Counted from the stretch's first letter, positions 52,698 through 60,988 are shown. The stretch is 64,000 nt of DNA from Moduliflexus sp964602655 (GCA_964602655.1 CAZRSF010000020.1:1-64000), one strand, 5' to 3'. Numbers and translations: made by a program. Notes: generated from the sequence alone by a model not told the origin.

Positions 52698-53813
52698 ATG
52701 GCCATCTATGAAGAACGGTTATACCGGGATTTGACGCAAATACGCGAAAACGTGCTGGCGGTCGGCGACAAAGTGCTGCATGCCTACAAAAACAGCGTAC
52801 ATGCGCTGTTGACCGGCAATCATAATCTGGCAAAACAAGTCATCTTAGGGGACGAACTGATTAATAACGCGCTGCATCGGATTGACGAACGCTGCCATAA
52901 ATTTATCGCCATCCATCTCCCCAGCGGCGCACATCTGCGCACGATTTCGTCCATCATCCGCGTCAATATCGAATTGGAACGCATCGGCGACTACGCCGTC
53001 ACGATTTCGCGGGAATCCGTCCAATTCGATACGCCGATTCCCCAGGAGTTAGCTTACGAAATCGAGCGAATTGCGGACACCTCGAACAGCACGTTGCAAA
53101 TGGCGATGGAAGCGTTCAAACAAAATAACGCCGAAATGGCGCAGACGACGAAAAAGATGGCAAAATCCGTCGAAACCGTGTTCGAAGGCATTCTTGACCG
53201 TTTAGTGCAAACCTGCAAACATACTCCGGACACGACAGAAGATATGTTTCGACTGATGCACGTCTTTACCAAATTGATCCGCGTCGCGGATCAGGCCAGC
53301 AACATCTGTACGGAACTGATCTTCGCCGTCGCCGGAACGCAGCGCATTCCGAGGACGTACCGTATCTGGTTTCTCGATGAAAACAACACCATCGGCAAAA
53401 TGGCGGAATGTATCGGTCGAAAATTATTTCCGAAGAGCGCGGAATACGCGAGCTTTACCACAAAAGCGGTGAATATGCCGTCTCCGATGCTGGTTGAATT
53501 TTTAGACCGCAAGGGCATTGTGATTACGCCGGAACGTCCCAAAATGTTCGATCTTTCGCCGCAAGAGTTTCTGAATTTGAGCGGCAATTATATTATCGTG
53601 AGCATGCAAGGCCCGATCAAACAGTATGTTTCGCCATTGAACTCATTAGAGCGCATTCCGTACCGGATTTTAGTGATGGAATGGGATATTGCGTCCTTGC
53701 CGACCGACGGAGAACGCGGACAGCTTCAGGAAGAATACGAAGCCCGCTACCGCGACATTGCGTCGAAAGTCAGCGAATTGATTCAGGCGTTCAAAGGAGA
53801 GGAGGCGGATTGA
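52698..53813 (+). CDS. phoU: PhoU with a C-terminal LMW-phosphatase-like domain
   Basis: The 371-residue protein has PhoU helical bundles in residues 1-212, with the metal-binding motifs NIELERIGDYA and LIRVADQASNI. PhoU controls Pst activity and the Pho signalling pathway. Residues 220-371 resemble low-molecular-weight phosphotyrosine phosphatase/ArsC (RIWFLDENNTIGKMAECIG). The catalytic Cys and Arg of the CX5R loop are replaced (around 227-233), so activity is not expected. It could sense phosphate, arsenate or a phosphorylated partner. GAGAAGGAG precedes the ATG. The stop overlaps pstC (TGATG). The position between pstS and pstC is unusual, as phoU is normally last. Confidence 0.87.
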   Translation: MAIYEERLYRDLTQIRENVLAVGDKVLHAYKNSVHALLTGNHNLAKQVILGDELINNALHRIDERCHKFIAIHLPSGAHLRTISSIIRVNIELERIGDYAVTISRESVQFDTPIPQELAYEIERIADTSNSTLQMAMEAFKQNNAEMAQTTKKMAKSVETVFEGILDRLVQTCKHTPDTTEDMFRLMHVFTKLIRVADQASNICTELIFAVAGTQRIPRTYRIWFLDENNTIGKMAECIGRKLFPKSAEYASFTTKAVNMPSPMLVEFLDRKGIVITPERPKMFDLSPQEFLNLSGNYIIVSMQGPIKQYVSPLNSLERIPYRILVMEWDIASLPTDGERGQLQEEYEARYRDIASKVSELIQAFKGEEAD

Positions 53814-54712
53814 TGGCAGCAGCGGCAGATACACGCACATACGACTGGTATGTTGATAAACTCGTTCAATACATCGTGTTGATCGGCGGAGCCTCCGCAA
53901 TCGTCTTCATTTTAGGGATTTTCGTCTTTGTCGCCAAAGAAGGGATCGGGTTTATTCTGCACCATTTGAAATTGCGCGAGTTTTTTCTCTCTCCCTATTG
54001 GGACCCCACGATTCAACCCTATGAATACGGCATTCTCGCCTTGATTCTCGGCACAGTCAGCGTCACCGGCCTGGCAATGATCGTGTCTATCCCGTTCTCG
54101 CTGGGCGCGGCGATTTACATCGGCGAATTTGCGCGCGGCAAAACGCGAGAGATTCTCAAGGTGTCGGTGGAATTCTTGGCGGCCATTCCGTCGGTCGTGT
54201 GGGGATTTATCGGTTTAAAAATCTTCAACCCGCTGATTATTGATCTCTTCGACGTGCCGGTCGGACTGAATATCTTGAATGCCGGCGTCATTTTGGGCTT
54301 AATGTCCGCGCCGATTATGGTGTCGATTGCGGAAGACGCCCTGAAATCGGTGCCGGATTCCTATCGCGAAGCCGCCGAAGCGATGGGAGCGACCCGCTGG
54401 CAGATCATTTATCGCGTCGTGCTTCCCGCCGCCAAAAACGGCTTGTTGGGTGCAGTGTTGCTGGGCGTGGGGCGCGGATTCGGCGAAACGATGGCCGTCC
54501 TGATGGCGACCGGCCACGCGATCAATATTCCGACCAGCGTGTTTTCTTCGGTGCGAACACTGACCGCAACGGTAGCCGCCGAATTGGGGGAAACAGTCGT
54601 CGGATCGCCTCATTACCAAGCCTTATTCACGATTGGCATCTTGTTGTTTCTGATCGCTTTTCTCATTAACTTGACCGCTGATTTTATCGTGCGCGGAATT
54701 CGGAAAGGATAA
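53813..54712 (+). CDS. pstC: Phosphate ABC transporter permease PstC
   Basis: This 299-residue inner-membrane protein has about six transmembrane helices. The EAA loop (SYREAAEAMGATRWQIIYRVVLP), which contacts the ATPase, is followed by GRGFGETMAVLMATGHA, a PstC hallmark. The start at 53813 overlaps the phoU stop and has AGGAGAGGAGG upstream. The longer open frame (from 53681) lies inside phoU and was rejected. With PstA it forms the phosphate channel. Confidence 0.95.
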   Translation: MAAAADTRTYDWYVDKLVQYIVLIGGASAIVFILGIFVFVAKEGIGFILHHLKLREFFLSPYWDPTIQPYEYGILALILGTVSVTGLAMIVSIPFSLGAAIYIGEFARGKTREILKVSVEFLAAIPSVVWGFIGLKIFNPLIIDLFDVPVGLNILNAGVILGLMSAPIMVSIAEDALKSVPDSYREAAEAMGATRWQIIYRVVLPAAKNGLLGAVLLGVGRGFGETMAVLMATGHAINIPTSVFSSVRTLTATVAAELGETVVGSPHYQALFTIGILLFLIAFLINLTADFIVRGIRKG

Positions 54713-54718
54713 GGGCTG

Positions 54719-55588
54719 ATGTTCGCAGCAAAGGAAATCAATCACCAAAACGCGCGGATTCAGAACGGATTCCGCCTGCTGTTTCTGTTTATGACGCTGA
54801 TGTTGATCCTGCCAGGCATCGTGATTATGCTGACGCTGATCTACAAAGGCGGTTCCATCCTTTCGATTGACTTTTTTTTCACCGAACCGACTGACGGCAT
54901 GACGGCTGGCGGCATTTTCCCTGCGCTTTTGGGGACGGTCTGGCTCGTGTTCGTCTCGCTGCTCGCCGCCGTGCCGTTAGGCGTCGCGGCGGCGATTTAT
55001 CTCAGCGAATACGCCTCGGATAACTGGTTTACGCGCCTGATCAACCTCTGCATTATCAACCTGGCAGGCGTGCCTTCGATTGTGCATGCGTTGTTCGGCG
55101 TTGGCGCGTTCGTCATTTTTTTCCGCTTCGGCACGTGTATTCTCGCGGCAGGCTTGACGTTGGCGGTGATGACGATTCCGGTGATTATCGTCGCGACCTA
55201 CGAGTCGCTGCGCGCCGTGCCGCAAGCGTTTCGCGAAGCGTGTTGGAGCATGGGCGCGACGCGCTGGCAGACGATTCGCAGCGTCGTGCTGCCGAATTCC
55301 ATCAGCGGTATTCTGACCGGCGTTATTTTGGCGGTGTCTCGCACTACCGGCGAAACCGCGCCGATTATGTTCACCGGCGCCGCATTTTTTCTCCCGATTC
55401 TGCCGCAAGGCGTCTTCGATCAAACGATGGCGCTCGCGTTACACCTCTTTGTCGTCGCCACGCAAGTTCCCGGCGTGCCGGACGCCCTGCCGTACGGCGT
55501 CGCGCTCGTGTTGATTCTCGTCGTCCTCGTGATGAATAGTCTCTCAATCGCGTTGCGCATGTATCTGCGAGGAAAGAAAAAATGGTAA
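54719..55588 (+). CDS. pstA: Phosphate ABC transporter permease PstA
   Basis: The 289-residue inner-membrane permease has six helices. The EAA loop is AFREACWSMGATRWQTIRSV, followed by SRTTGETAPIMFTGAAFF, typical of PstA. AGGATAAGGG precedes the ATG, six bases after pstC. Its end overlaps pstB1 by seven bases, so ATPase and permease translation are coupled. PstC and PstA each receive one ATPase subunit, which fits the two distinct PstB proteins encoded next. Confidence 0.95.
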   Translation: MFAAKEINHQNARIQNGFRLLFLFMTLMLILPGIVIMLTLIYKGGSILSIDFFFTEPTDGMTAGGIFPALLGTVWLVFVSLLAAVPLGVAAAIYLSEYASDNWFTRLINLCIINLAGVPSIVHALFGVGAFVIFFRFGTCILAAGLTLAVMTIPVIIVATYESLRAVPQAFREACWSMGATRWQTIRSVVLPNSISGILTGVILAVSRTTGETAPIMFTGAAFFLPILPQGVFDQTMALALHLFVVATQVPGVPDALPYGVALVLILVVLVMNSLSIALRMYLRGKKKW

Positions 55589-56376
55589 CAGCGATTTCTG
55601 CTTCGAATAATGCCGCAGCAAGACCGATTAAGGTCGAAACCAGAAACCTTTCAGTGTCGTATAATTTGACGCCGATTGTCAGTAATGTCAATCTGACGGT
55701 CTATGAACACGAAATCTTAGGGATTATCGGCCCCGCAAATTCCGGGAAAACGTCGTTTTTGAAAGCCCTGAACCGCATGGATGATTTTACGCCGAACATG
55801 CAGGTCACCGGCGATGTGTTCTTCAATGGGCAAAACATTCGCGCCTTGAAAAATGTGTATGCGTTTCGGCGGCGCATCGGCGTGGTCTTCCCGCTTCCGG
55901 TCGGTCTGCCGCTGACGGTCTATGAAAACGTGGCGTTTGCGCCGCGTCTTGCAGGGATCAACAAAAAATCCGAATTGGACACGATTGTGGAACGCTGCTT
56001 GACCCGCGCCGCGCTGTGGGATGAGGTCAAAAACCGCCTTAATGTGCTGGGCAGCATGTTATCCGGCGGGCAACAGCAGCGTTTGACTATCGCTCGCGCA
56101 TTGGCGCAAGAACCGGAATTGTTGATGCTCGATGAGTTTTCGATTGCGGTTGATCCGGTTACGACCATGCGCATCGAAGGTGTCCTGAAAAGTCTGCGGA
56201 ACGAAATGACGATTATTGTCGTGACCAACCTTGTGCAGCAGGCATATCGTCTGGCCGACCGAACCGCATTTTTCCTCAACGGAAAATGTCTGGAAGTCGG
56301 TGACACCGAGCAGATGTTCAATGGTGATGTTCAGGAGCAATGGACGTTGGATTACATCGAAGGACGTTTTGGTTGA
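55582..56376 (+). CDS. pstB: PstB1: PstB-like ABC ATPase with degenerate Q- and H-loops
   Basis: This 264-residue ABC ATPase has Walker A GPANSGKTS (50-58), an intact signature LSGGQQQRL (160-168) and Walker B LLMLDE (E185). The Q-loop Gln is Pro104 (VVFPLP, normally VFQKP). The switch His is Asn216 (VVTNLVQQA, normally VTHNMQQA), and the D-loop is changed (FSIAVDP). The C-terminal TLDYIEGRFG is PstB-like. It keeps the signature but should be poor at hydrolysis in its own site, the mirror image of PstB2. It overlaps pstA. Confidence 0.93.
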   Translation: MVTAISASNNAAARPIKVETRNLSVSYNLTPIVSNVNLTVYEHEILGIIGPANSGKTSFLKALNRMDDFTPNMQVTGDVFFNGQNIRALKNVYAFRRRIGVVFPLPVGLPLTVYENVAFAPRLAGINKKSELDTIVERCLTRAALWDEVKNRLNVLGSMLSGGQQQRLTIARALAQEPELLMLDEFSIAVDPVTTMRIEGVLKSLRNEMTIIVVTNLVQQAYRLADRTAFFLNGKCLEVGDTEQMFNGDVQEQWTLDYIEGRFG

Positions 56377-56438
56377 GATGGAATAAACAGGAGGGCGAAA
56401 GCAGAGATTTTGCACTCCGAATTAACGAATTGCGCGAG

Positions 56439-57239
56439 ATGAACATGGAAAAGAATATGCCGAGTATTCCTGCGCCGGAATATGCCATCCGCAGCGAGAA
56501 ACTGAACCTCTGGTATGGCACGTTTCAGGCGTTGATTGATGTCAGTTTGAAAGTCAAAAACGGGATCATTACCTCGATGATCGGGCCGTCAGGCTGCGGT
56601 AAAAGCACGTTTTTACGGTGCTGCAACCGGATTAACGAACGCATCGGATACGTCCGCGCCACCGGAGCGATTGATGTATTGGGAGCGAATATTTACGATC
56701 CCTCCGTGGAGTTGATCCAACTTCGCAAACAGGTCGGCATGGTCTTTCAACGTCCGAATCCGTTGCCGATTTCGATTCGCGATAATGTGTTGTTCGGACT
56801 TGATCTTCATGCCAAAGGGCAAAAGATATCGAAAGCCGAGCAGGAGCAGATTGTCGAAAGCTCGCTGCGGCAAGTGCTGCTCTGGGAGTTTGTCAAAGAC
56901 CGCTTAAAAGAAAAAGCGACGAAATTATCGCTGGAAGAACAGCAAAAGCTCTGCATCGCCCGCCTGCTGCCGGTGAAGCCCTCGATTCTGCTGATGGATG
57001 AACCCTGTTCCGCGCTCGATCCGAAAGGCACGGAAGCCGTCGAAGAACTTATTTGGAAACTGCGCGGGACGTACACGATTCTGATGGTGACGCATAACAT
57101 GGCGCAAGCCCGCCGCGCCAGCGAAGAATGCGTCTTTTTGCTCTTAGGCCGCGTGGTCGAGCATCTGCCGACAGAAGAACTTTTCGTTTCACCGAAGCAG
57201 AAGGAAACAGCGGATTATATCGAAGGCCGGTTCGGATGA
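56439..57239 (+). CDS. pstB: PstB2: PstB-like ABC ATPase with a degenerate signature motif
   Basis: This 266-residue ABC ATPase has Walker A GPSGCGKST (49-57), Q-loop Q104 (MVFQRPNP), Walker B LLMDEP (E188), D-loop SALDP and switch His H219 (VTHNMAQA), all canonical. The LSGGQ signature is LSLEEQ (163-168), which should prevent normal contact with ATP in the partner's site. A PstB1/PstB2 dimer would have one normal site (PstB2 Walker and PstB1 signature) and one degenerate site. The start may also be 56445. The ribosome site is weak, but AGGAGGG lies further up at about 56390. Confidence 0.93.
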   Translation: MNMEKNMPSIPAPEYAIRSEKLNLWYGTFQALIDVSLKVKNGIITSMIGPSGCGKSTFLRCCNRINERIGYVRATGAIDVLGANIYDPSVELIQLRKQVGMVFQRPNPLPISIRDNVLFGLDLHAKGQKISKAEQEQIVESSLRQVLLWEFVKDRLKEKATKLSLEEQQKLCIARLLPVKPSILLMDEPCSALDPKGTEAVEELIWKLRGTYTILMVTHNMAQARRASEECVFLLLGRVVEHLPTEELFVSPKQKETADYIEGRFG

Positions 57240-57312
57240 TTTTCCCTTTTAGGAGGGGTCTCGATAATGCCTATTCATAATCTGAACCTGACCTGAGAAA
57301 GGAGATTCTTCG

Positions 57313-58071
57313 ATGAAAGCATATCCATTGAGTCTGTGTCTTGCTCTCGTATTGTGCCTGATAACGGCACTGCCTTCGAACGCCGAAACTGACCTGATTG
57401 CTCCGTCGCAAACCGCAACGCCAGAAGCGACGCCGCAAGAGGCTGCGACAGATAGTTTCAATTTCGAAGTGATCATGAAAAAGAGCGATGGCACGCCTTA
57501 TACCGCCTGGAGCGGGCAAATGTTTTCGGTTGCCACCGCCAAACCGGTGGACGCGGCGGCGCCGGAGCAGACGCGATTCACGCTGGAACCAGGCAATTAC
57601 ATGCTCATGGTGGACTTTATGGCAGATGTGCCGGAAGACTACAAAGGGAAGCGTCCGTTCACATTTGCCGTCAAGCCGGAACAGAAAACGCTCCTGACCA
57701 TCACAATCGGCGGTGAGTTCCCAAACATGGAAAAAGACATTCTCCGCACCACGAAAGGGGAAGATTACTTTAACACGCAGCTTGCCAGTCCCGAACCGCA
57801 ATTGTGCAAATCTACCTGTGAAAAAGACCGGAATTGCGGCGCATATACCTATTGCTATTACACGACGAAAAAGATTGCCCGCTGTTATCTGATTCGCGGC
57901 GCAGGCACTCCCGGCCCCGCGCATCCCGGCGAAGACTGCTTTTCTGGCGTCATCCAGCGCGATCCGTCGCCGTTTCAATCTCAAATCACGCTCGAATCCT
58001 TATCAGGCCAGCCATCCTCGGCGGAAGCGACGCCAACGCCTGCGGCTTCATCCGAAGGACAGCAGTATTAG
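57313..58071 (+). CDS. Exported protein with a PAN/Apple-like domain
   Basis: The 252-residue product has a signal peptide (LSLCLALVLCLITALPSNA) and a low-complexity Pro/Thr/Ala linker. A beta-rich domain follows (about 45-145). The Cys-rich unit LCKSTCEKDRNCGAYTYCYY with CYLIRG then matches the PAN/Apple fold that binds carbohydrate or protein. A Ser/Pro/Ala-rich tail ends the protein. AAAGGAG precedes the ATG. It lies 73 bases after pstB2 but shows no functional link to phosphate transport. Function unknown. Confidence 0.78.
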   Translation: MKAYPLSLCLALVLCLITALPSNAETDLIAPSQTATPEATPQEAATDSFNFEVIMKKSDGTPYTAWSGQMFSVATAKPVDAAAPEQTRFTLEPGNYMLMVDFMADVPEDYKGKRPFTFAVKPEQKTLLTITIGGEFPNMEKDILRTTKGEDYFNTQLASPEPQLCKSTCEKDRNCGAYTYCYYTTKKIARCYLIRGAGTPGPAHPGEDCFSGVIQRDPSPFQSQITLESLSGQPSSAEATPTPAASSEGQQY

Positions 58072-58082
58072 ACTGATTTTTC

Positions 58083-58163
58083 ACACCGTAAAGATGTGGG
58101 GACGCAAAGAGCGCAAGAAAACCCGTCGAAGAAATTCTTTGCGTTTTTGTGTCTTTGCGGTGT
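58083..58163. repeat. Interspersed inverted repeat of the ACGCAAAGA type
   Basis: ACACCGTAAAG (58083-58093) pairs with CTTTGCGGTGT (58153-58163) with one G-T pair. ACGCAAAGA (58102-58110) pairs with TCTTTGCGT (58136-58144) exactly. It lies immediately upstream of the AlbA_2 gene and would form the leader of its message. Such repeats are frequent in many genomes. Confidence 0.8.
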
Positions 58164-58170
58164 ATTCGCT

Positions 58171-59208
58171 ATGAAAAAACATCCGTCAGAATGGACAGAA
58201 GACGACCTGTTGCAACTGATTGGCCAGCCCGAATCGCTGACGCTGGAATTCACAGCTTCTGCGCGTTGCTTACCGGGTCAGGGATTTACACGGCTGCTCG
58301 GCAAAGAAATCGCGGCGTTCGCCAATGCTGAAGGCGGCGTCATTGTGCTTGGCATGAAGGAAAACCGAGGGCGACCTCGCGTCGCGCTTGGCCTCGACGA
58401 CGGCATTGATCCGAGTTTGCTTTCGTTGGATCAGGTGCAGCATAGCGCCGATTTCAGTGTTCGTCCGCTGCTCGGCGGAATGCATTGCCACGCCGTGCCA
58501 TTGTCCGGCAGCCGCGCCGGGCGCGTGGCGTATGTCATCGTCGTGCCGAGAGGCAGCACCGCGTATCAGGCCGGAAATTACGTCTATTATATCCGCAACG
58601 GCTCGCGCAACGAACCCGCGCCGGATCATCTCGTGCAACTGCTGATGTTTCGCGCCAATGCCGCTACCGCCGCGCTTGAACTCGGCAACTGTGAAATCCT
58701 TGCCAAAGACAAACACCACCAATATCGTTTTGATCTCGTCATCGTCAACACCGGCAAACAGAGTATCGAAGATTTCCTGTTATCGGTACGAATCACGCTC
58801 GGCAATGATGACGTGCAGCTCTGGGCGCCAACGATGTTTGTGGACAGCGAAGACGCCATTCAGGATGAACTCAAAAGCGTGGAATCCATGCTGGAAATCG
58901 GCGAAAACCCGGACGAATACCGCCGCCATGAAATGCTGCAAGGCCCCGGCATTCCCTTCCAGAGCGGCGACGAACTCCGCTGCTCGTTCCGGCGCATCAT
59001 GCAATTGCTCTATCAAGTGGACGGCAGAAAAGTGTTCCCCCAAGATCGCCTCGTATTTCCCGGTGGCAAATGGTTGGTCGAATTCGTGCCGCAGCATGTC
59101 CATTTGCGCCAATATCAGCCGCAACTCCACTGGACGATTTACCTTGACAATGCGCCCCCCTGTTCCGGCGTGATTGACATGGGCGCGGCGTTTCCGTCGC
59201 CGTCCTGA
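58171..59208 (+). CDS. AlbA_2 (Schlafen AlbA-like) domain protein
   Basis: The 345-residue protein has the N-terminal AlbA_2 domain (about 20-150). It shows ESLTLEFTASARC, KEIAAFANAEGGVIVLGMKE and the closing YYIRNGSRNEPAP, the pattern of the divergent AAA-4/Schlafen AlbA family that binds nucleic acids. The C-terminal 190 residues are beta-rich (VDSEDAIQDELKSVESM, VFPQDRLVFPGGKW) and unassigned. Related proteins include regulators and defence effectors. The open frame starts inside the upstream repeat, but the ATG at 58171 gives the expected start. The ribosome site is weak. Function unclear. Confidence 0.82.
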   Translation: MKKHPSEWTEDDLLQLIGQPESLTLEFTASARCLPGQGFTRLLGKEIAAFANAEGGVIVLGMKENRGRPRVALGLDDGIDPSLLSLDQVQHSADFSVRPLLGGMHCHAVPLSGSRAGRVAYVIVVPRGSTAYQAGNYVYYIRNGSRNEPAPDHLVQLLMFRANAATAALELGNCEILAKDKHHQYRFDLVIVNTGKQSIEDFLLSVRITLGNDDVQLWAPTMFVDSEDAIQDELKSVESMLEIGENPDEYRRHEMLQGPGIPFQSGDELRCSFRRIMQLLYQVDGRKVFPQDRLVFPGGKWLVEFVPQHVHLRQYQPQLHWTIYLDNAPPCSGVIDMGAAFPSPS

Positions 59209-59320
59209 AGGGACGACGGGCGGGACACCACCGATGCGCCGAAAAATTTCCGAAAACCAACGATTTTTTCTTGCCATAATGCCCGCCGCGATTCAACGTC
59301 ATTTCGGCGAGTTTCCCCGA

Positions 59321-59347
59321 CTTCCGAGGCCTTCGAGACCTCGGAAG
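59321..59347. repeat. Small inverted repeat CTTCCGAGG
   Basis: CTTCCGAGG (59321-59329) and CCTCGGAAG (59339-59347) form a 9-bp stem with a nine-base loop containing TTCGAGA. It lies between the AlbA_2 and TerB-like genes. Confidence 0.7.
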
Positions 59348-59381
59348 CCTTTCATGCCATAACGACAAGGAGATACGAACG

Positions 59382-59807
59382 ATGAGTATATCTGCCGAAC
59401 ACACATTGACATTGACTGAAGCCGAAGCGTTTGCGGGCGTCGTGATCGCGAGCGCAGCGTCGGATTACAAGCTGTCTGACCAGGAAGTGAAGTTTATCTA
59501 TTTTATGTTTTCGCGGATGCGCCTGTTCAAAGATTGGACGACTGCGCAATATGACAACATGCTCACCAAACTCTTAGGATCGCTGAAGGAAAAACAGACG
59601 AACGAATTCCTTGATCTTTGCATCCATTCGCTGCCGCAGCCATTGCACCGCACGGCGTTTGCGGCGGCCATAGATTTGACGGTGAGCGACGGCTATCTCA
59701 GCGATGAGGAAAAAGATTTCTTGTATGAGTTGCAGCGAAAATTGAACCTTGACACGGATATTGCCAATAAAATCATTGAAGTGATTTTGATTAAGAATCG
59801 CGGATAA
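59382..59807 (+). CDS. TerB-like domain protein
   Basis: The 141-residue all-helical protein has two TerB-type half-repeats: ASAASDYKLSDQEVKFIYFM and AAIDLTVSDGYLSDEEKDFL. The Asp-rich turns are the presumed metal or Ca2+ site. TerB-like domains occur in stress and phage-defence gene clusters. The E. coli Ter system responds to tellurite. AAGGAGATACGAACG precedes the ATG. Its neighbours (FmdB-like, DUF3795) are in the same direction and may be co-transcribed. Confidence 0.82.
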   Translation: MSISAEHTLTLTEAEAFAGVVIASAASDYKLSDQEVKFIYFMFSRMRLFKDWTTAQYDNMLTKLLGSLKEKQTNEFLDLCIHSLPQPLHRTAFAAAIDLTVSDGYLSDEEKDFLYELQRKLNLDTDIANKIIEVILIKNRG

Positions 59808-59832
59808 GCCGCGAGGAGACGGAGGAACAGAC

Positions 59833-60345
59833 ATGCCGATTTACGAGTTTTATTGCCGGAATTGCCATACGATCTATAATTTTCTTTCCCGAACGGTCAA
59901 CACCCAGAAAATTCCGAATTGCCCGACCTGTCTGGATGTGGCGTTACAGCGCAAAGTCTCGATGTTTGCTGCGATTTCCGGCGGAAAAAAAGACGAAGGC
60001 GAGGGCGGCGGGGATGCCGATTTGCCCGCCGGATTCGATGAAGCCAAGATGGAAAAGGCGATGGGAATGCTGGCGAAGGAAGCCGAGCATTTGGACGAAA
60101 ACGATCCCCGTCAGGCTGCGCAACTCATGCGGAAACTCTCGGACGCGACCGGGCTGGCAATGGGGCCCGCGATGGAAGAAGCGCTGCATCGCATGGAACG
60201 CGGCGAAGACCCGGATAGAATCGAAGCGGAGATGGGCGACTTGTTAGAAAACGAAGAGCCGTTCTTGCTGGAAAACAAGGGGAGCGGCGCAAAAGGCGAA
60301 CGCCGTTCGCGCCCGAACATTGACGAAAAATTGTATGAATTATGA
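59833..60345 (+). CDS. FmdB-like zinc-ribbon protein
   Basis: The 170-residue product starts MPIYEFYCRNCHTIYNFLS with CPTC following, a four-Cys zinc ribbon of the FmdB family. Acidic, glycine-rich linker sequence comes next. The C-terminal part has long helices (MEKAMGMLAKEAEHLDEND). Family members are thought to be nucleic-acid-binding regulators. The extension is longer than in minimal FmdB proteins. GGAGGA precedes the ATG, 25 bases after the TerB-like gene. Confidence 0.83.
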   Translation: MPIYEFYCRNCHTIYNFLSRTVNTQKIPNCPTCLDVALQRKVSMFAAISGGKKDEGEGGGDADLPAGFDEAKMEKAMGMLAKEAEHLDENDPRQAAQLMRKLSDATGLAMGPAMEEALHRMERGEDPDRIEAEMGDLLENEEPFLLENKGSGAKGERRSRPNIDEKLYEL

Positions 60346-60357
60346 AAATGAGAGGCG

Positions 60358-60394
60358 TTACACCTCACAGGTTTTCGAAACCTGTGAGGTGTAA
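60358..60394. repeat. Perfect palindrome of the CCTCACAGG family
   Basis: TTACACCTCACAGGTTT (60358-60374) and its exact complement (60378-60394) form a 17-bp stem with loop TCG. It ends ten bases before the DUF3795 start codon. Confidence 0.92.
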
Positions 60395-60404
60395 CGCGAA
60401 AAAT

Positions 60405-60914
60405 ATGACTCCAAATAAGACGTTAGCCGCTGTCTGCGGGCTGTTTTGCCCATCATGTGGTGTGTATCTCGCCACTCAAGAAGGCCAGGAATCATTAGAG
60501 CGCCTTGCAAAAAAAATAGGACGAACTCCCGAAGAAATCGCCTGCGACGGCTGTCGTTCCGCCCGTCGCTTCCCATTTTGCGCAGACTGCTTCATGTTTC
60601 GCTGCGCAGGCGAAAAAGGGCTCGATTTTTGCGGCGCGTGCAACGAATTCCCATGCAAAGAGATAAAGGAATTTCAGGCTGCGCGCCCGCACCGGATCGA
60701 ACTCTGGGAAAGTCAGAAGCGCATCAACGAGGTCGGCTTCGAACAATGGTTTGCTGAAATGGACGCGCATTATCGCTGCCCGCAATGCCAGGCCATCAAT
60801 TCGGCCTACGACATGACTTGCCGGTCGTGCGGCGCGAGTCCGAGTTGCGCGTATGTCGCGCAGCATCAAGAGGCGATTGCGCCCTATCTTGCCCCGCAGC
60901 CAACATCGAAGTAA
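60405..60914 (+). CDS. DUF3795 cysteine-rich protein
   Basis: The 169-residue protein has about twenty cysteines. The sequence CGLFCPSCGVYLATQEG opens the DUF3795 domain, with CDGCRS, FCADCFMFRCA, FCGACNEFPC and a second cluster CPQCQAIN with MTCRSCGASPSC. The first part resembles proteins next to corrinoid and methyltransferase genes; the second looks like a zinc ribbon. The frame begins 21 codons earlier inside the palindrome. The ATG at 60405 gives the family start but has no ribosome site. Function unknown. Confidence 0.8.
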   Translation: MTPNKTLAAVCGLFCPSCGVYLATQEGQESLERLAKKIGRTPEEIACDGCRSARRFPFCADCFMFRCAGEKGLDFCGACNEFPCKEIKEFQAARPHRIELWESQKRINEVGFEQWFAEMDAHYRCPQCQAINSAYDMTCRSCGASPSCAYVAQHQEAIAPYLAPQPTSK

Positions 60915-60924
60915 ACGAGTGTGC

Positions 60925-60962
60925 ATCCCTGTCAGAGTTTCGACCCCTGACAGGGATTTTTA
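60925..60962 (+). terminator. Hairpin of the CCCTGCCAGGG family followed by a T-run
   Basis: ATCCCTGTCAG (60925-60935) and CTGACAGGGAT (60947-60957), then TTTTTAA. This copy has the features of a Rho-independent terminator for the DUF3795 gene. Confidence 0.82.
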
Positions 60963-60988
60963 ATTTATGTCAAAAGGACAATATTCGA

